Source of the DNA: Bacteroidetes bacterium 47-18
Lineage (GTDB): Bacteria > Bacteroidota > Bacteroidia > Chitinophagales > Chitinophagaceae
Length of the DNA stretch: 64,000 nt
Assembly (NCBI GenBank): GCA_001897155.1
Contig: MKSF01000003.1
Span: forward strand, 62,001-126,000
Direction: 5' to 3'
The notes under the pieces were generated by a model. It had not been told where the DNA came from, searched no databases, and was given only the letters and a program-made list of their open reading frames with translations. The position numbers and the translations under genes were made by a program. This document shows, piece after piece, positions 26,612 through 34,341 of this stretch (position 1 is the stretch's first letter; each line of letters starts with the position of its first letter).

Positions 26612-26724
26612 AAGCGATATAAGTTTACAGTTGGTCGGTGTACAAAAATAATCATTACTGCGTACAGCTATCCAGGAATTAGCCGGGTACGGGAAATTGC
26701 CGGTTGAATGGAGGAATTTGCAGG

Positions 26725-27273
26725 TTAAATACTTTTCAATGCCGTATCTATCGCGTTCAGCGTACGTTTATACAGTTCCCTGTTGCCACGGGTAGCAAGA
26801 GTAAGCATAGCTTTGCATTCTTTCAGGAAACGCCTGCCGAAGTGGGGATCATATTGAAGAATCTCACGGCTGTTGTCCAGGATATCCGCGTACTTTATGG
26901 TCTGGGCCTCCGCGCTTGTCCCGGACAGCCTTAAGGTTTCTTCCTGCTTTCTTTTAGCACGGTTCCATTGGGGATAAGCCTGCTTCACATATACATCCGT
27001 CAGCTCTACCACCAACTGTACCGTATGTAAAGCCGTATTTTCCGGCAGGATGGTTTTAAGGAACGCAGCGATATCCTTTTCGGAAACCGGGGTATCTTCT
27101 ATGACATCATGCAGGAGCGCGGCCGCCAGGACAGGAAGGCTATCGGTATATTGCCTACATATTTCCATGACTCTTACAGGATGTACGATATACCTTTCAG
27201 GCGTATATTTCCGCTGCTGCTCTCCGTGCGCCTTATCGGCAAAATCCCTGATCTTTTCAAGTATGGCATCCAT
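26725..27273 (-). CDS. HD-domain phosphohydrolase, SpoT/MESH1-like
   Basis: 182 aa from the ATG at 27273, which has an AGGAAC stretch just upstream; another ATG lies 11 codons earlier. HD-domain motifs: KAHGEQQRKYTPERYIVHPV, then ALLHDVIEDTPV, and KYADILDNSREIL near the middle, the arrangement of the (p)ppGpp hydrolase half of RelA/SpoT. Short stand-alone hydrolases like this could degrade (p)ppGpp or act on nucleotides. No synthetase domain is present. Single gene, cytoplasmic. Confidence 0.82.
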   Translation of the reverse strand: MDAILEKIRDFADKAHGEQQRKYTPERYIVHPVRVMEICRQYTDSLPVLAAALLHDVIEDTPVSEKDIAAFLKTILPENTALHTVQLVVELTDVYVKQAYPQWNRAKRKQEETLRLSGTSAEAQTIKYADILDNSREILQYDPHFGRRFLKECKAMLTLATRGNRELYKRTLNAIDTALKSI

Positions 27274-27433
27274 AGTTCCTGTTTTAAAGATATGACCGGA
27301 AAGCATCCTTATCCATTCTCAAAAGCATCTGCAGATAAGGGCGCATCCCGCACAAATATAGTAGCTGTAAACCATCCGGCATACAAGAAAATCATAACAA
27401 TAACAGGTTTGTCATGATTTTAACTGTACTGTG

Positions 27434-28108
27434 CTACTTCAACCTGTAAGACACACCCATGGTAAACATAGGCATACCATCAAGACCGACGTACTCTATA
27501 TCCCAGCGTCCCTGGTAGCCTCTCTTCCCTATACGGATCGTAGTAACAGGCTCCCCGGTAGTTAAATTCACACCATACTGGGAGTAATGCAGCAATGCAA
27601 TACCATAACCGATGCCTGCATTTACCTGCACCTTTTTACTGATGTTCCAGTAAGCATTCAGGCCTATTGTGACTTCCATAGCAGGAGCAGCTTTCTTAAA
27701 ATATACTTCTGTACCTGGCCAACGGTGCTTCTTATATTTCAATGCATGGCAGGAGAGCAACATATTGCCCATAGCATTCAATCCGATATGCCTATATCCG
27801 AAAATGCGGAACTGCGGGCGTACCAGCAGACCGGAATGCTGCCACAGGTTAGCTGCATAACCATTCTGGTAATATACATAATTCTGCCGGTTCGCATTCA
27901 AAGCATAGGTATTGACCATCACCCGGAGACCCGCATCCAAGGTCCAACGTGACTGGGAAGGTAACCGGTAGGTAAGATGCACACCGTTGGACAGGTAATT
28001 GATACTGCCGCCAACAGACACCTGCTGACCATAGCCACGTCCCAACAGCAGGGCTATCGGAACGATCATCATACTTCGGAAACAATATCTCAAAAATTTC
28101 ATCATCAA
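27434..28108 (-). CDS. Outer-membrane barrel-like protein, tandem copy 2
   Basis: 224 aa with signal peptide (FRSMMIVPIALLLGRGYGQQ). Repeated amphipathic strands (VSVGGSINYLSNGVHLTYRL, WTLDAGLRVMVNTYAL, VQVNAGIGYGIALLHYSQYG) and an aromatic end (MFTMGVSYRLK). Very similar along its length to the gene at 28146-28838, so the two arose by a recent tandem duplication. Last gene of a leftward cluster with the lipoprotein at 28826. Confidence 0.75.
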   Translation of the reverse strand: MMMKFLRYCFRSMMIVPIALLLGRGYGQQVSVGGSINYLSNGVHLTYRLPSQSRWTLDAGLRVMVNTYALNANRQNYVYYQNGYAANLWQHSGLLVRPQFRIFGYRHIGLNAMGNMLLSCHALKYKKHRWPGTEVYFKKAAPAMEVTIGLNAYWNISKKVQVNAGIGYGIALLHYSQYGVNLTTGEPVTTIRIGKRGYQGRWDIEYVGLDGMPMFTMGVSYRLK

Positions 28109-28145
28109 CGATTCAGGGATTCAGTGTCAGGTTATCCTGATAACA

Positions 28146-28838
28146 TTATTGTAATCTATAGCTGACACCTAATGTAAACATAGGCATACCATCCAGCCCA
28201 ACGTATTCTATATCCCAGCGACCCTGGTAGCCTCGTTTCCCCATACGGATGCGCTCAAAAGGCTGGCCTGTAGATAAATTCATACCGTGCTGGGAATAGC
28301 ACATTAACGCAATACCATAACCTACTCCCCCGTTTATCTGTATCTTTTTACTGATGTTCCAATAAGCACTCAGACCTATCGTGGTTTCCATAGATGGAGC
28401 GGCTTTCACATAATAGACGTCTATCTCATTATTCCAATGCGTCTTAGACTTCAATGCGTGGCAGGAGAACAACATATTACCCATAGCACTCAGCCCGACC
28501 TGCCGGTATTCAAAAATGCGGAACTGAGGACGTACCAGCAGGCCAAAATGCTGCCAAAAGTTAGCAGCATAGCCATTCTGATAATAGATAAAGTTTTGAC
28601 GGTTCTCATTCAAAGCATAAGTATTGATCATCACCCGGAAGCCCGCATCCAGGGTCCAGCGTGACTGTGAGGGTAACCGGCAAGTAAGATACATACCATT
28701 GGACAAATAATTGATGCTGCCGCCAACAGCCACCTGCTGACCGTAGGAAGGGATCTGCAGCAAGATACAGGCAAGTACAGCGGTACTCAATACAGCCATA
28801 CTTACCGTGTTCAGTATATATGTTCTTAATAATTCCAT
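28146..28838 (-). CDS. Outer-membrane barrel-like protein, tandem copy 1
   Basis: 230 aa, same family as the downstream copy: VAVGGSINYLSNGMYLTCRL, WTLDAGFRVMINTYALNENR, IQINGGVGYGIALMCYSQHG, and identical endings G-R-W-D-I-E-Y-V-G-L-D-G-M-P-M-F. Longer hydrophobic leader ending in SYGQQ. Its start overlaps the end of the lipoprotein gene by 13 bp, indicating cotranscription. Function unknown. Confidence 0.75.
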   Translation of the reverse strand: MELLRTYILNTVSMAVLSTAVLACILLQIPSYGQQVAVGGSINYLSNGMYLTCRLPSQSRWTLDAGFRVMINTYALNENRQNFIYYQNGYAANFWQHFGLLVRPQFRIFEYRQVGLSAMGNMLFSCHALKSKTHWNNEIDVYYVKAAPSMETTIGLSAYWNISKKIQINGGVGYGIALMCYSQHGMNLSTGQPFERIRMGKRGYQGRWDIEYVGLDGMPMFTLGVSYRLQ

Positions 28839-30142
28839 CTGTGCAACCTTAATTCTCCTTTAGTATAGTTATAATAGGTACTGTGTTGTGTCGGGTTACG
28901 GGTATTGAATGGATAGGAATCATTGGTGGCAGGATCGAAGTAATACCACTCGTTATCAAACTTTCTTTTACCGTCAAGTCTCTGTTCGTTTTCAGGCGGA
29001 TAGGGGCCTTGGAACAAACGTGTAGTCAATACTCTTTTCCACCCCGCATACCAGTCTTCTTCATAAGCGCCTACGGCATAGCAATGATACAGTTGCGGAT
29101 AAGCCGCCAGTCCCGCTATTTCAAAGCACTTCGGCGCGGGATTAAACATATCCGGGCTGAAGGTGATAAAATTCTGGTGCAGCAGGGTTCCGATCTCGTC
29201 TTTTTTCACCTCGATATCCCTGCGACCCGTTTCATAATGTCCTACCCAATCCCGGATATCATGCCTGTAAGCAGCACGACCCGCCCATACAAACACGTAT
29301 TCGCTGGAACCGGTGCCTTCATAGCGCTCATTGATCTTAAACTGCTGGTGATTCAGGTATTCGTGATGATGAGTAGGCATCAGGCAGTTGATCAGGACAT
29401 TGCTTGTAGTGCTGACGGCCGGGGCCCTGTCGTATGTAACGATCTCATCGCCCTCATGCCCGTTGGATATCAGCAATATGGGATTATCTATCAGTCCGGC
29501 CAGCTCTTTATTAACGACGGAGAACAACGTAGTGCCTGTATCAGACTTTAGCCACAGGGGAATATGATTATTAAAACCTGCAAATTTCTCTTCATCTATT
29601 TCAAAAGGTGCGGCTACCATTACCGTTTTATCATAATCTATGGCACCTGTATTCACAACCCTTGCAAAAGGCAGGTAATGCACATCATACTTATAGTTGG
29701 CTTCCACATAAGTTCTCCAGCTACCATATGAACCGAAATCGTCCAGCCTGGCCGCAAATGCGGAGTCAAAAATGAGATTGACCTCAGGGTACGCATCCGC
29801 AAATGTAAAAAGGTTATAGCAACTGTTGGGCGATCCGCTGACCTGGGTCACAAGCTCCTGGAGCAAACCCGGGTGATTATGGAAGATCTCCAGCAGTCCT
29901 GTGGTCAGGGCATACTCTACATAATTATATTGCAGCTCATCATCGTTCTGCACAGTCAGCAGGAAATCCTCTTCCAGGATATCCGTGCCAAAGTCATAAT
30001 AAGTAAGTAAGGAGACGTCGCCACTGGTGGCGGAAAGAGGCTGGTGACGGGATATGTCCCGTTGCCCTTCTTTCTTACAGCTGCCTAAAGCCAATAACAG
30101 GACAGCAGCCGTTTGAAGCGGTTTAGATAATAGTGTTTTCAT
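28826..30142 (-). CDS. Lipoprotein of unknown function heading the barrel cluster
   Basis: 438 aa. Signal peptide with lipobox LGSC (Cys22) and a C-K-K-E start typical of outer-membrane lipoproteins. The mature part has no recognised domain; it contains a histidine-rich stretch (MPTHHHEYLNHQQFK) and many aromatic residues. Upstream are two tandem GGG-N8-CCC motifs with a 23-bp period. It probably works with the two barrels it overlaps and precedes. Confidence 0.7.
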   Translation of the reverse strand: MKTLLSKPLQTAAVLLLALGSCKKEGQRDISRHQPLSATSGDVSLLTYYDFGTDILEEDFLLTVQNDDELQYNYVEYALTTGLLEIFHNHPGLLQELVTQVSGSPNSCYNLFTFADAYPEVNLIFDSAFAARLDDFGSYGSWRTYVEANYKYDVHYLPFARVVNTGAIDYDKTVMVAAPFEIDEEKFAGFNNHIPLWLKSDTGTTLFSVVNKELAGLIDNPILLISNGHEGDEIVTYDRAPAVSTTSNVLINCLMPTHHHEYLNHQQFKINERYEGTGSSEYVFVWAGRAAYRHDIRDWVGHYETGRRDIEVKKDEIGTLLHQNFITFSPDMFNPAPKCFEIAGLAAYPQLYHCYAVGAYEEDWYAGWKRVLTTRLFQGPYPPENEQRLDGKRKFDNEWYYFDPATNDSYPFNTRNPTQHSTYYNYTKGELRLHRWNY

Positions 30143-30210
30143 GTATAGGATTTTCAGGGCCTGTAAACTTACAAAACCTCTTTTAAAATCCCTGACAGAC
30201 CACTAAAAAT

Positions 30211-30247
30211 GGGTGTTTTCACCCGGAGCCAACGGGTGATTCTCCCC
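30211..30247. promoter_or_regulatory. Tandem GGG-N8-CCC motif pair upstream of lipoprotein operon
   Basis: GGGTGTTTTCACCC at 30211-30224 and GGGTGATTCTCCCC at 30234-30247, start-to-start distance 23 bp, about 70 bp before the start at 30142. The same arrangement with the same 23-bp distance occurs at 32923-32959. Likely an operator or activator site; the binding protein is unknown. Confidence 0.45.
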
Positions 30248-30257
30248 TATACATAAA

Positions 30258-30384
30258 AAGCTATCTAAAAGCCTCTTGTATTGTCACATTGAGCTTGTCG
30301 AAATGTAATATGAATGAACAAACAACCCTGTCAATATTTCGACTGGGCTCAATATGACAGGGTTGTTTACCTTTCAGATAACCT
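30258..30384 (+). repeat. MITE-like palindromic element, copy 2
   Basis: Same orientation and layout as copy 1: terminal repeats AAGCTATCTAAAAG and CTTTCAGATAACCT, left block GCCTCTTGTATTG, GTCGAAATGTAATATGAA, and internal AACAACCCTGTCA ... TGACAGGGTTGTT. It lies between the end of the YwqK-like gene and the upstream motif pair. Confidence 0.8.
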
Positions 30385-30410
30385 CTTTATACATAGCTCA
30401 ATGCCGACTA

Positions 30411-31322
30411 TTAAAATGCTTTTATCGTTACAGATTCAAAATAGCGGTCCCGTTGCGCCTGAGGAACATCTTTATTAAAATAAGCAGTTATCATCTGGAG
30501 ACTATTCCGGCACGGGATAATAAGTGATTTAAAATCTACCTGCAGATCACTAAAATAAACATGCAGTATAAAAGCGTCCTGACCCTTAAAACTGATCGCT
30601 TTATGCTCTTTTATCTCATACCTGTCAGCCCATACATTAGGAATACTAGGGTTATTAGCATCACCACCCAGGAACATAGACATTGCATCCGCATTATCCT
30701 TTGTAAACCCTTCTATATTGGACTTTAATACATCCTTAGGAACAGCGAAACGGGTCTTTATGACAGCATAATATTCAATATCCTTTTTCTGCGTCCAGGG
30801 ATACATGGCCCAATAGCCGGTATAGGTATGCTCCTTTACACCATCCATAAGGTATGTAGGGAATGAAAATGTAATATCCATATCCGACAGCTCAATATTG
30901 CGCCACCGGTATTTATCACCGGCAAATGTATAATGCACCATTTCACCCTTATCATAAAACACAGAATAGATATACTGCCCATCCAGCTTATCATAATACT
31001 TCCACTCTCCATCCTGCTCTCCGAGCAGCATATGGCCCTCTTCTTTTTTCACGCCATTTTCAAACCATTTGGTGCTCTTGCCTACCTGCACATCTTTATC
31101 CCAATGGTTTTCAGTTTGTAATTGTCCGTCCGCGTAATATGTTCTTGATACGCCCTGCTTCTTTCCGTTAAGCTTAGTACCTTCCACCTTTACCTGCCCG
31201 TCAGGATATTTTATAATGACCGGCTGTAGGCCGTTTCTATTGACACAGGAGCTTATAAACAGCAAGAGTAACAAGGAGCAGCAAGTTACTGCACCGGAAA
31301 TTTTAGGGTGGTTAGACTTCAT
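30411..31322 (-). CDS. YwqK-like MORN-repeat lipoprotein
   Basis: 303 aa from the ATG at 31322, chosen for its signal peptide with lipobox FISSC (Cys26); the frame opens 53 codons earlier without support. The first half has MORN-variant repeats (YPDGQVKVEGTKLNGKKQG, YYADGQLQTENHWDKD, KWFENGVKKEEGHML), the pattern labelled YwqK antitoxin in databases although in Bacteroidota these are usually secreted proteins of unknown role. The second half is a globular domain (DITFSFPTYL, DAFILHVYFSDLQVDF). No toxin gene is adjacent. Confidence 0.8.
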   Translation of the reverse strand: MKSNHPKISGAVTCCSLLLLLFISSCVNRNGLQPVIIKYPDGQVKVEGTKLNGKKQGVSRTYYADGQLQTENHWDKDVQVGKSTKWFENGVKKEEGHMLLGEQDGEWKYYDKLDGQYIYSVFYDKGEMVHYTFAGDKYRWRNIELSDMDITFSFPTYLMDGVKEHTYTGYWAMYPWTQKKDIEYYAVIKTRFAVPKDVLKSNIEGFTKDNADAMSMFLGGDANNPSIPNVWADRYEIKEHKAISFKGQDAFILHVYFSDLQVDFKSLIIPCRNSLQMITAYFNKDVPQAQRDRYFESVTIKAF

Positions 31323-31443
31323 TATACAGCTACATTTCAAAGTAATACCTGTAAGCACAGAACAACAGGCAGATAAAGGCTCAAAATTACAATGTAAATT
31401 TGATATACCAGCCTTATCTGTGAACACTGCAGTAGCGGTACTG

Positions 31444-32094
31444 CTATTTGAAATCGGTATAGGATCTTGTTGCCAATGCACCGACAGTTACGGGAGGCGG
31501 CATATAAGCCTTTTCAGGAATGTTCAACAATTGTTTTTCCGGCCCGTTCGCAAAGCCCAGCTTGTACCCGATATTGTCTGATGTGATTAAGTATACATTA
31601 TCATATTCGGTATCGCTGTCACTGATATACAGCATGACCTGCTTATTGGCGCTATCGGCTGTTATCCAGTTATCCGTAGATTGAGCGGTTGCCCATCCTA
31701 CGACCGGAAACGCGCGATCTAATCCCACCGGGTAATGCAGGTAATTGATAAAGAAACAAAAGATTTCCCATTTAATATTATAAGGAAATGTGACCGCAAA
31801 CCTTTTATCTGATAACCGTATCAGCCTGGGGATGGCCTGGTAAGACTTTTTATTATAGGTATTGCAAAATTCCTGCACTACTTTACGGATATCAGCTTCC
31901 GATATATCTTCTATGATCACGAGCTTATCATTAGGCACTGCTTGCTCCGGGAAAGGCATACCCGATGCTCTGCGGGTATCTCTATCCGGTTGGAGCTTTT
32001 GGTTCTTTAGACGAATTAAGGTTATGATGATAACCGACACGATAATAAGGGTACCGAAGATGATGTATTGTGACATATTCAACGTAGACTTCAA
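31444..32094 (-). CDS. Single-span membrane protein, unknown function
   Basis: 216 aa with one N-terminal membrane helix (IIFGTLIIVSVIIITLI), then a mixed alpha/beta soluble region (KLVIIEDISEADIRKVVQEF, RFAVTFPYNIKWEIFCFFIN). A second ATG six codons later (32076) is an alternative start. Family not recognised. It precedes the YwqK-like gene by about 120 bp on the same strand. Confidence 0.65.
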   Translation of the reverse strand: MKSTLNMSQYIIFGTLIIVSVIIITLIRLKNQKLQPDRDTRRASGMPFPEQAVPNDKLVIIEDISEADIRKVVQEFCNTYNKKSYQAIPRLIRLSDKRFAVTFPYNIKWEIFCFFINYLHYPVGLDRAFPVVGWATAQSTDNWITADSANKQVMLYISDSDTEYDNVYLITSDNIGYKLGFANGPEKQLLNIPEKAYMPPPVTVGALATRSYTDFK

Positions 32095-32290
32095 ATATAC
32101 CAGGCAAAGGTTATAATAATCTTAGTAAAACCATCAACCAACAATAGTTTTTTATTATAATGTTGCTCATAATTGAAAACTAACTGCATTTTTAAACATA
32201 GCGGGGGACTATGATGATCTTTCTGAATATTATATAGTTTGAAAAACAAACCATTCTCATGAACTTGGAATTATAGTTTCTTAAAACGCC

Positions 32291-32824
32291 CTATTTCATT
32301 TTAAATTTTTCTTCAAGAAAACACCTTGTTTGGGTAGAAATATTATCAGATAAATTATCCGCCATTATCTTTATTTCTAATAGGGCAAATATTTCATTAT
32401 AAAAATCATTTAATTCACTATCCTTAGTTGGATATAAGATTTCAACATCCGGGCTTATATAGTATTTTTTAAAATGATCTACTTTTTCCTGGTTTTTCCC
32501 ATCCTGCTTAATAGGTCTGTAAGTCCACAATAAATGGATAATTCCGGAATCACTTTTTGAACTTTTATGAATTTCCGCAAGACTAACATTTTTATCATAA
32601 GGATATAATATAAGATAAAAATTATCAAGATGCCATTCACTAAATAAAAACCAATATTTGGTTTCATGCCTTTTTATTAAAATAGCTTCTTCCAATTTTT
32701 TTCCATTGGCAAAGCTAAAGTCCTTTAATTCTTCTTGATTAGTAGTTGAACGTTCAACCAAATAATCCTTGCATTTGCCAGTTTTAATCAAATCCCTAAG
32801 CTGTAATAATTGATTTTTTTCCAT
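32291..32824 (-). CDS. Orphan cytoplasmic protein, AT-rich
   Basis: 177 aa without signal peptide or membrane helix; charged, mixed structure (LIKRHETKYWFLFSEWHLDN, NDFYNEIFALLEIKIMADN). Family not recognised. Base composition is much more AT-rich than neighbours, which suggests recent acquisition. A tandem GGG-N8-CCC motif pair lies about 100 bp upstream. Confidence 0.6.
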   Translation of the reverse strand: MEKNQLLQLRDLIKTGKCKDYLVERSTTNQEELKDFSFANGKKLEEAILIKRHETKYWFLFSEWHLDNFYLILYPYDKNVSLAEIHKSSKSDSGIIHLLWTYRPIKQDGKNQEKVDHFKKYYISPDVEILYPTKDSELNDFYNEIFALLEIKIMADNLSDNISTQTRCFLEEKFKMK

Positions 32825-32922
32825 AAAAAAGATTTAATATTATTTAATACACAAATTTCAAAACAAATAATTAAACAATTTTACAACCATTATTTTAACA
32901 TTCCTACAACACTTCAAAAAAT

Positions 32923-32959
32923 GGGTGTTTTTACCCTTTGGAACACCGTGTTTTCACCC
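32923..32959. promoter_or_regulatory. Tandem GGG-N8-CCC motif pair upstream of 32824 gene
   Basis: GGGTGTTTTTACCC at 32923-32936 and CCGTGTTTTCACCC at 32946-32959 (second site intact only on its right half). Start-to-start distance is 23 bp, as at 30211-30247. Confidence 0.4.
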
Positions 32960-33001
32960 CTGTAACAACCGCTAAAACACGTCACTAACAACAATAAAAA
33001 A

Positions 33002-33019
33002 ACCGGGCATAAGCCCGGT
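33002..33019 (-). terminator. Terminator of the HTH gene
   Basis: ACCGGGC pairs with GCCCGGT around ATAA. The minus strand continues into a run of six T. 33 bp downstream of the leftward gene ending at 33052. Confidence 0.85.
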
Positions 33020-33051
33020 GTATATATCTTCTAAAAATACGGTGACAAATT

Positions 33052-33387
33052 TCAATACCTCTTTTTCTTTTCCAGGAACTGCGTGATCTGCTGCTCGGTG
33101 ATCTTATCAAACACCTTACCGAATTCCGTCATTGTCCTGTTCATACCGTAAATGGTAGCTACCAGCGTGCTGATCTTGGCATCATCCTTGAAATTGAACA
33201 GGTCCGAAACCGTAGCCGACCGCACATCTATCTCCGTAGCGATCTTCTCATAAGAGCTGTTCTTATAATCCGCGTCCGGCTCCGACAGGTTGTTTTTCCT
33301 GTTATGATCCGCATTCATCCGCTTAAGCTCCTGCAGCGCAAGAGCTATCTTAACCCTGTATCTCAGTCTTATGGCTTCATCTATCAT
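33052..33387 (-). CDS. Small helix-turn-helix DNA-binding protein (XRE-like)
   Basis: 111 aa. Central helix-turn-helix SYEKIATEIDVRSATVSDLF followed by NFKDDAKISTLVATIYGM, typical of XRE/Cro-like folds; C-terminal helix ends in EKKKRY. Presumably a transcription regulator. It is divergent from a promoter-like pair at 33429-33463 that carries two GGAGYTCC repeats, possible operators for this protein (inference). Confidence 0.75.
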   Translation of the reverse strand: MIDEAIRLRYRVKIALALQELKRMNADHNRKNNLSEPDADYKNSSYEKIATEIDVRSATVSDLFNFKDDAKISTLVATIYGMNRTMTEFGKVFDKITEQQITQFLEKKKRY

Positions 33388-33428
33388 TGATACAAAGCAA
33401 TAGACTTTAAAAAAATATTTCGCTACGC

Positions 33429-33463
33429 TTTGGCGTATTATTGAAATATTTGTTATATATTTG
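33429..33463 (+). promoter_or_regulatory. Candidate rightward promoter
   Basis: TTTG at 33429-33432, a 23-bp spacer, then TATATTTG at 33456-33463, an exact TAnnTTTG. Just downstream are direct repeats GGAGTTCCGGG (33471-33481) and GGAGCTCCGGG (33485-33495). No convincing protein gene follows rightward before the convergent XRE gene ending at 33725, so a short or antisense RNA is possible. Confidence 0.45.
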
Positions 33464-33724
33464 CACTACAGGAGTTCCGGGAGTGGAGCTCCGGGCTAAA
33501 AAATCCCTTACAGGATTTCGAAGCAGGTCATTGAAACGATTGCGTTAATGAATATCCGGAAGACAGCACAGCACACCGATGCGATCCTTCCTTCCGGTTA
33601 TGGGATTAACAATGTTTTTCTGAATTTTCCAGCTCTGTACCTGTTCAGCGTACTATTACAGTTTAAGAGTCAGGAGAAGAAAGATGCGGACTTTTCAGAC
33701 ACAGGCAGTAAACAAATAATATGC

Positions 33725-33988
33725 CTAAACTTTACCTGCCTGCAATACCGCATCAACCTTTCTGAAAAAGTCGGTCAGTGAGATATCATAGTACCGGCAT
33801 AATAAGGAAAGCGTGCTGACCGTCATATTCCCGTTGCCCTGCTCTATCCGGGCGAAATGGAGATTATGATCGTTCTTTAAATTGTAATCGTTGGTAACGG
33901 ATTCCAGAGATAATTTTTTGCTTTGACGCAGTTCTTTGGCGACCAGGCCTATTGCCTTGAGTAACGCTTTATTCCTGTATTGTGCCAT
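33725..33988 (-). CDS. XRE-family transcriptional regulator
   Basis: 87 aa, a minimal Cro/C1-type helix-turn-helix: AIGLVAKELRQSKKLSLESV, then FARIEQGNGNMTVSTLSLLC and YYDISLTDFFRKVD, matching the HTH_3 core of scanning helix, recognition helix and the TLSLLCRYYDISLTDFF helix pair. An inverted repeat ATGACA-N4-TGTCAT lies 38 bp upstream and may be its operator. Confidence 0.85.
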   Translation of the reverse strand: MAQYRNKALLKAIGLVAKELRQSKKLSLESVTNDYNLKNDHNLHFARIEQGNGNMTVSTLSLLCRYYDISLTDFFRKVDAVLQAGKV

Positions 33989-34025
33989 ATGTGGTCAAAG
34001 AGAGAAATAAAAAAATATATACACA

Positions 34026-34041
34026 ATGACATATTTGTCAT
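34026..34041. promoter_or_regulatory. Inverted repeat ATGACA-N4-TGTCAT, possible operator
   Basis: Perfect 6-bp half-sites around TATT, upstream of the XRE gene start (33988); related TTTGTCAT and AAAATGAC half-sites follow at 34056-34079. Position fits autoregulation of the XRE gene and control of the rightward promoter at 34056-34090. Confidence 0.4.
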
Positions 34042-34055
34042 TAAACATAGGTATA

Positions 34056-34090
34056 TTTGTCATGTCATAATGAAAATGACCCTATATTTG
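34056..34090 (+). promoter_or_regulatory. Promoter of the candidate structured RNA
   Basis: TTTG at 34056-34059, a 23-bp spacer, then TATATTTG at 34083-34090. Transcription would start near 34096 and run into the hairpin at 34134-34242. Confidence 0.5.
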
Positions 34091-34133
34091 CGATATTGTT
34101 AAAAATCATTTTAGCTAATTCGCTTAGATTCTT

Positions 34134-34242
34134 GACTTGAAACCTAGGAAATTTCAAACGGAACAAGAAAATAAGTAGAATAGGCTCACGACCCGGGCGT
34201 GGGCTCTCTTATTGTTCCAATGCTTTCCTAGGGCTACAAGTC
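34134..34242 (+). ncRNA. Candidate structured ncRNA, long imperfect hairpin (6S-like?)
   Basis: A 109-nt segment folds into one long rod. Helices: GACTTG (34134-34139) with CAAGTC (34237-34242); CCTAGGAAA (34143-34151) with TTTCCTAGG (34224-34232); GGAACAA (34160-34166) with TTGTTCC (34212-34218); TAAG (34172-34175) with CTTA (34208-34211); GCTCACG (34184-34190) with CGTGGGC (34198-34204). They are separated by internal loops, with an 8/5-nt bubble in the middle. An exact -7 element lies upstream and a T5 run follows at 34262. A rod with a central bubble of about this length is what is described for the 6S-Flavo RNA of Bacteroidota; the identity is a guess, the structure is seen. Confidence 0.55.
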
Positions 34243-34341
34243 AGTAAGTTGAGTTCCACGCCTTTTTCTATGCGCACTGCACTCTTCCCATCTAAGCAGA
34301 TCATCGCACCTATTTATTCACCTTGTTAATACGCTTTCATT

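Noticed and set aside
30411-31322. YwqK-like protein as antitoxin of a toxin-antitoxin pair
   Set aside because: It is a lipoprotein with MORN-like repeats and has no toxin-like neighbour; the antitoxin label is a database convention.
33548-33781. 77-codon rightward open frame after the promoter at 33429
   Set aside because: Overlaps the end of the XRE gene on the other strand, no family resemblance; composition not coding-like. Kept only as part of the promoter finding.
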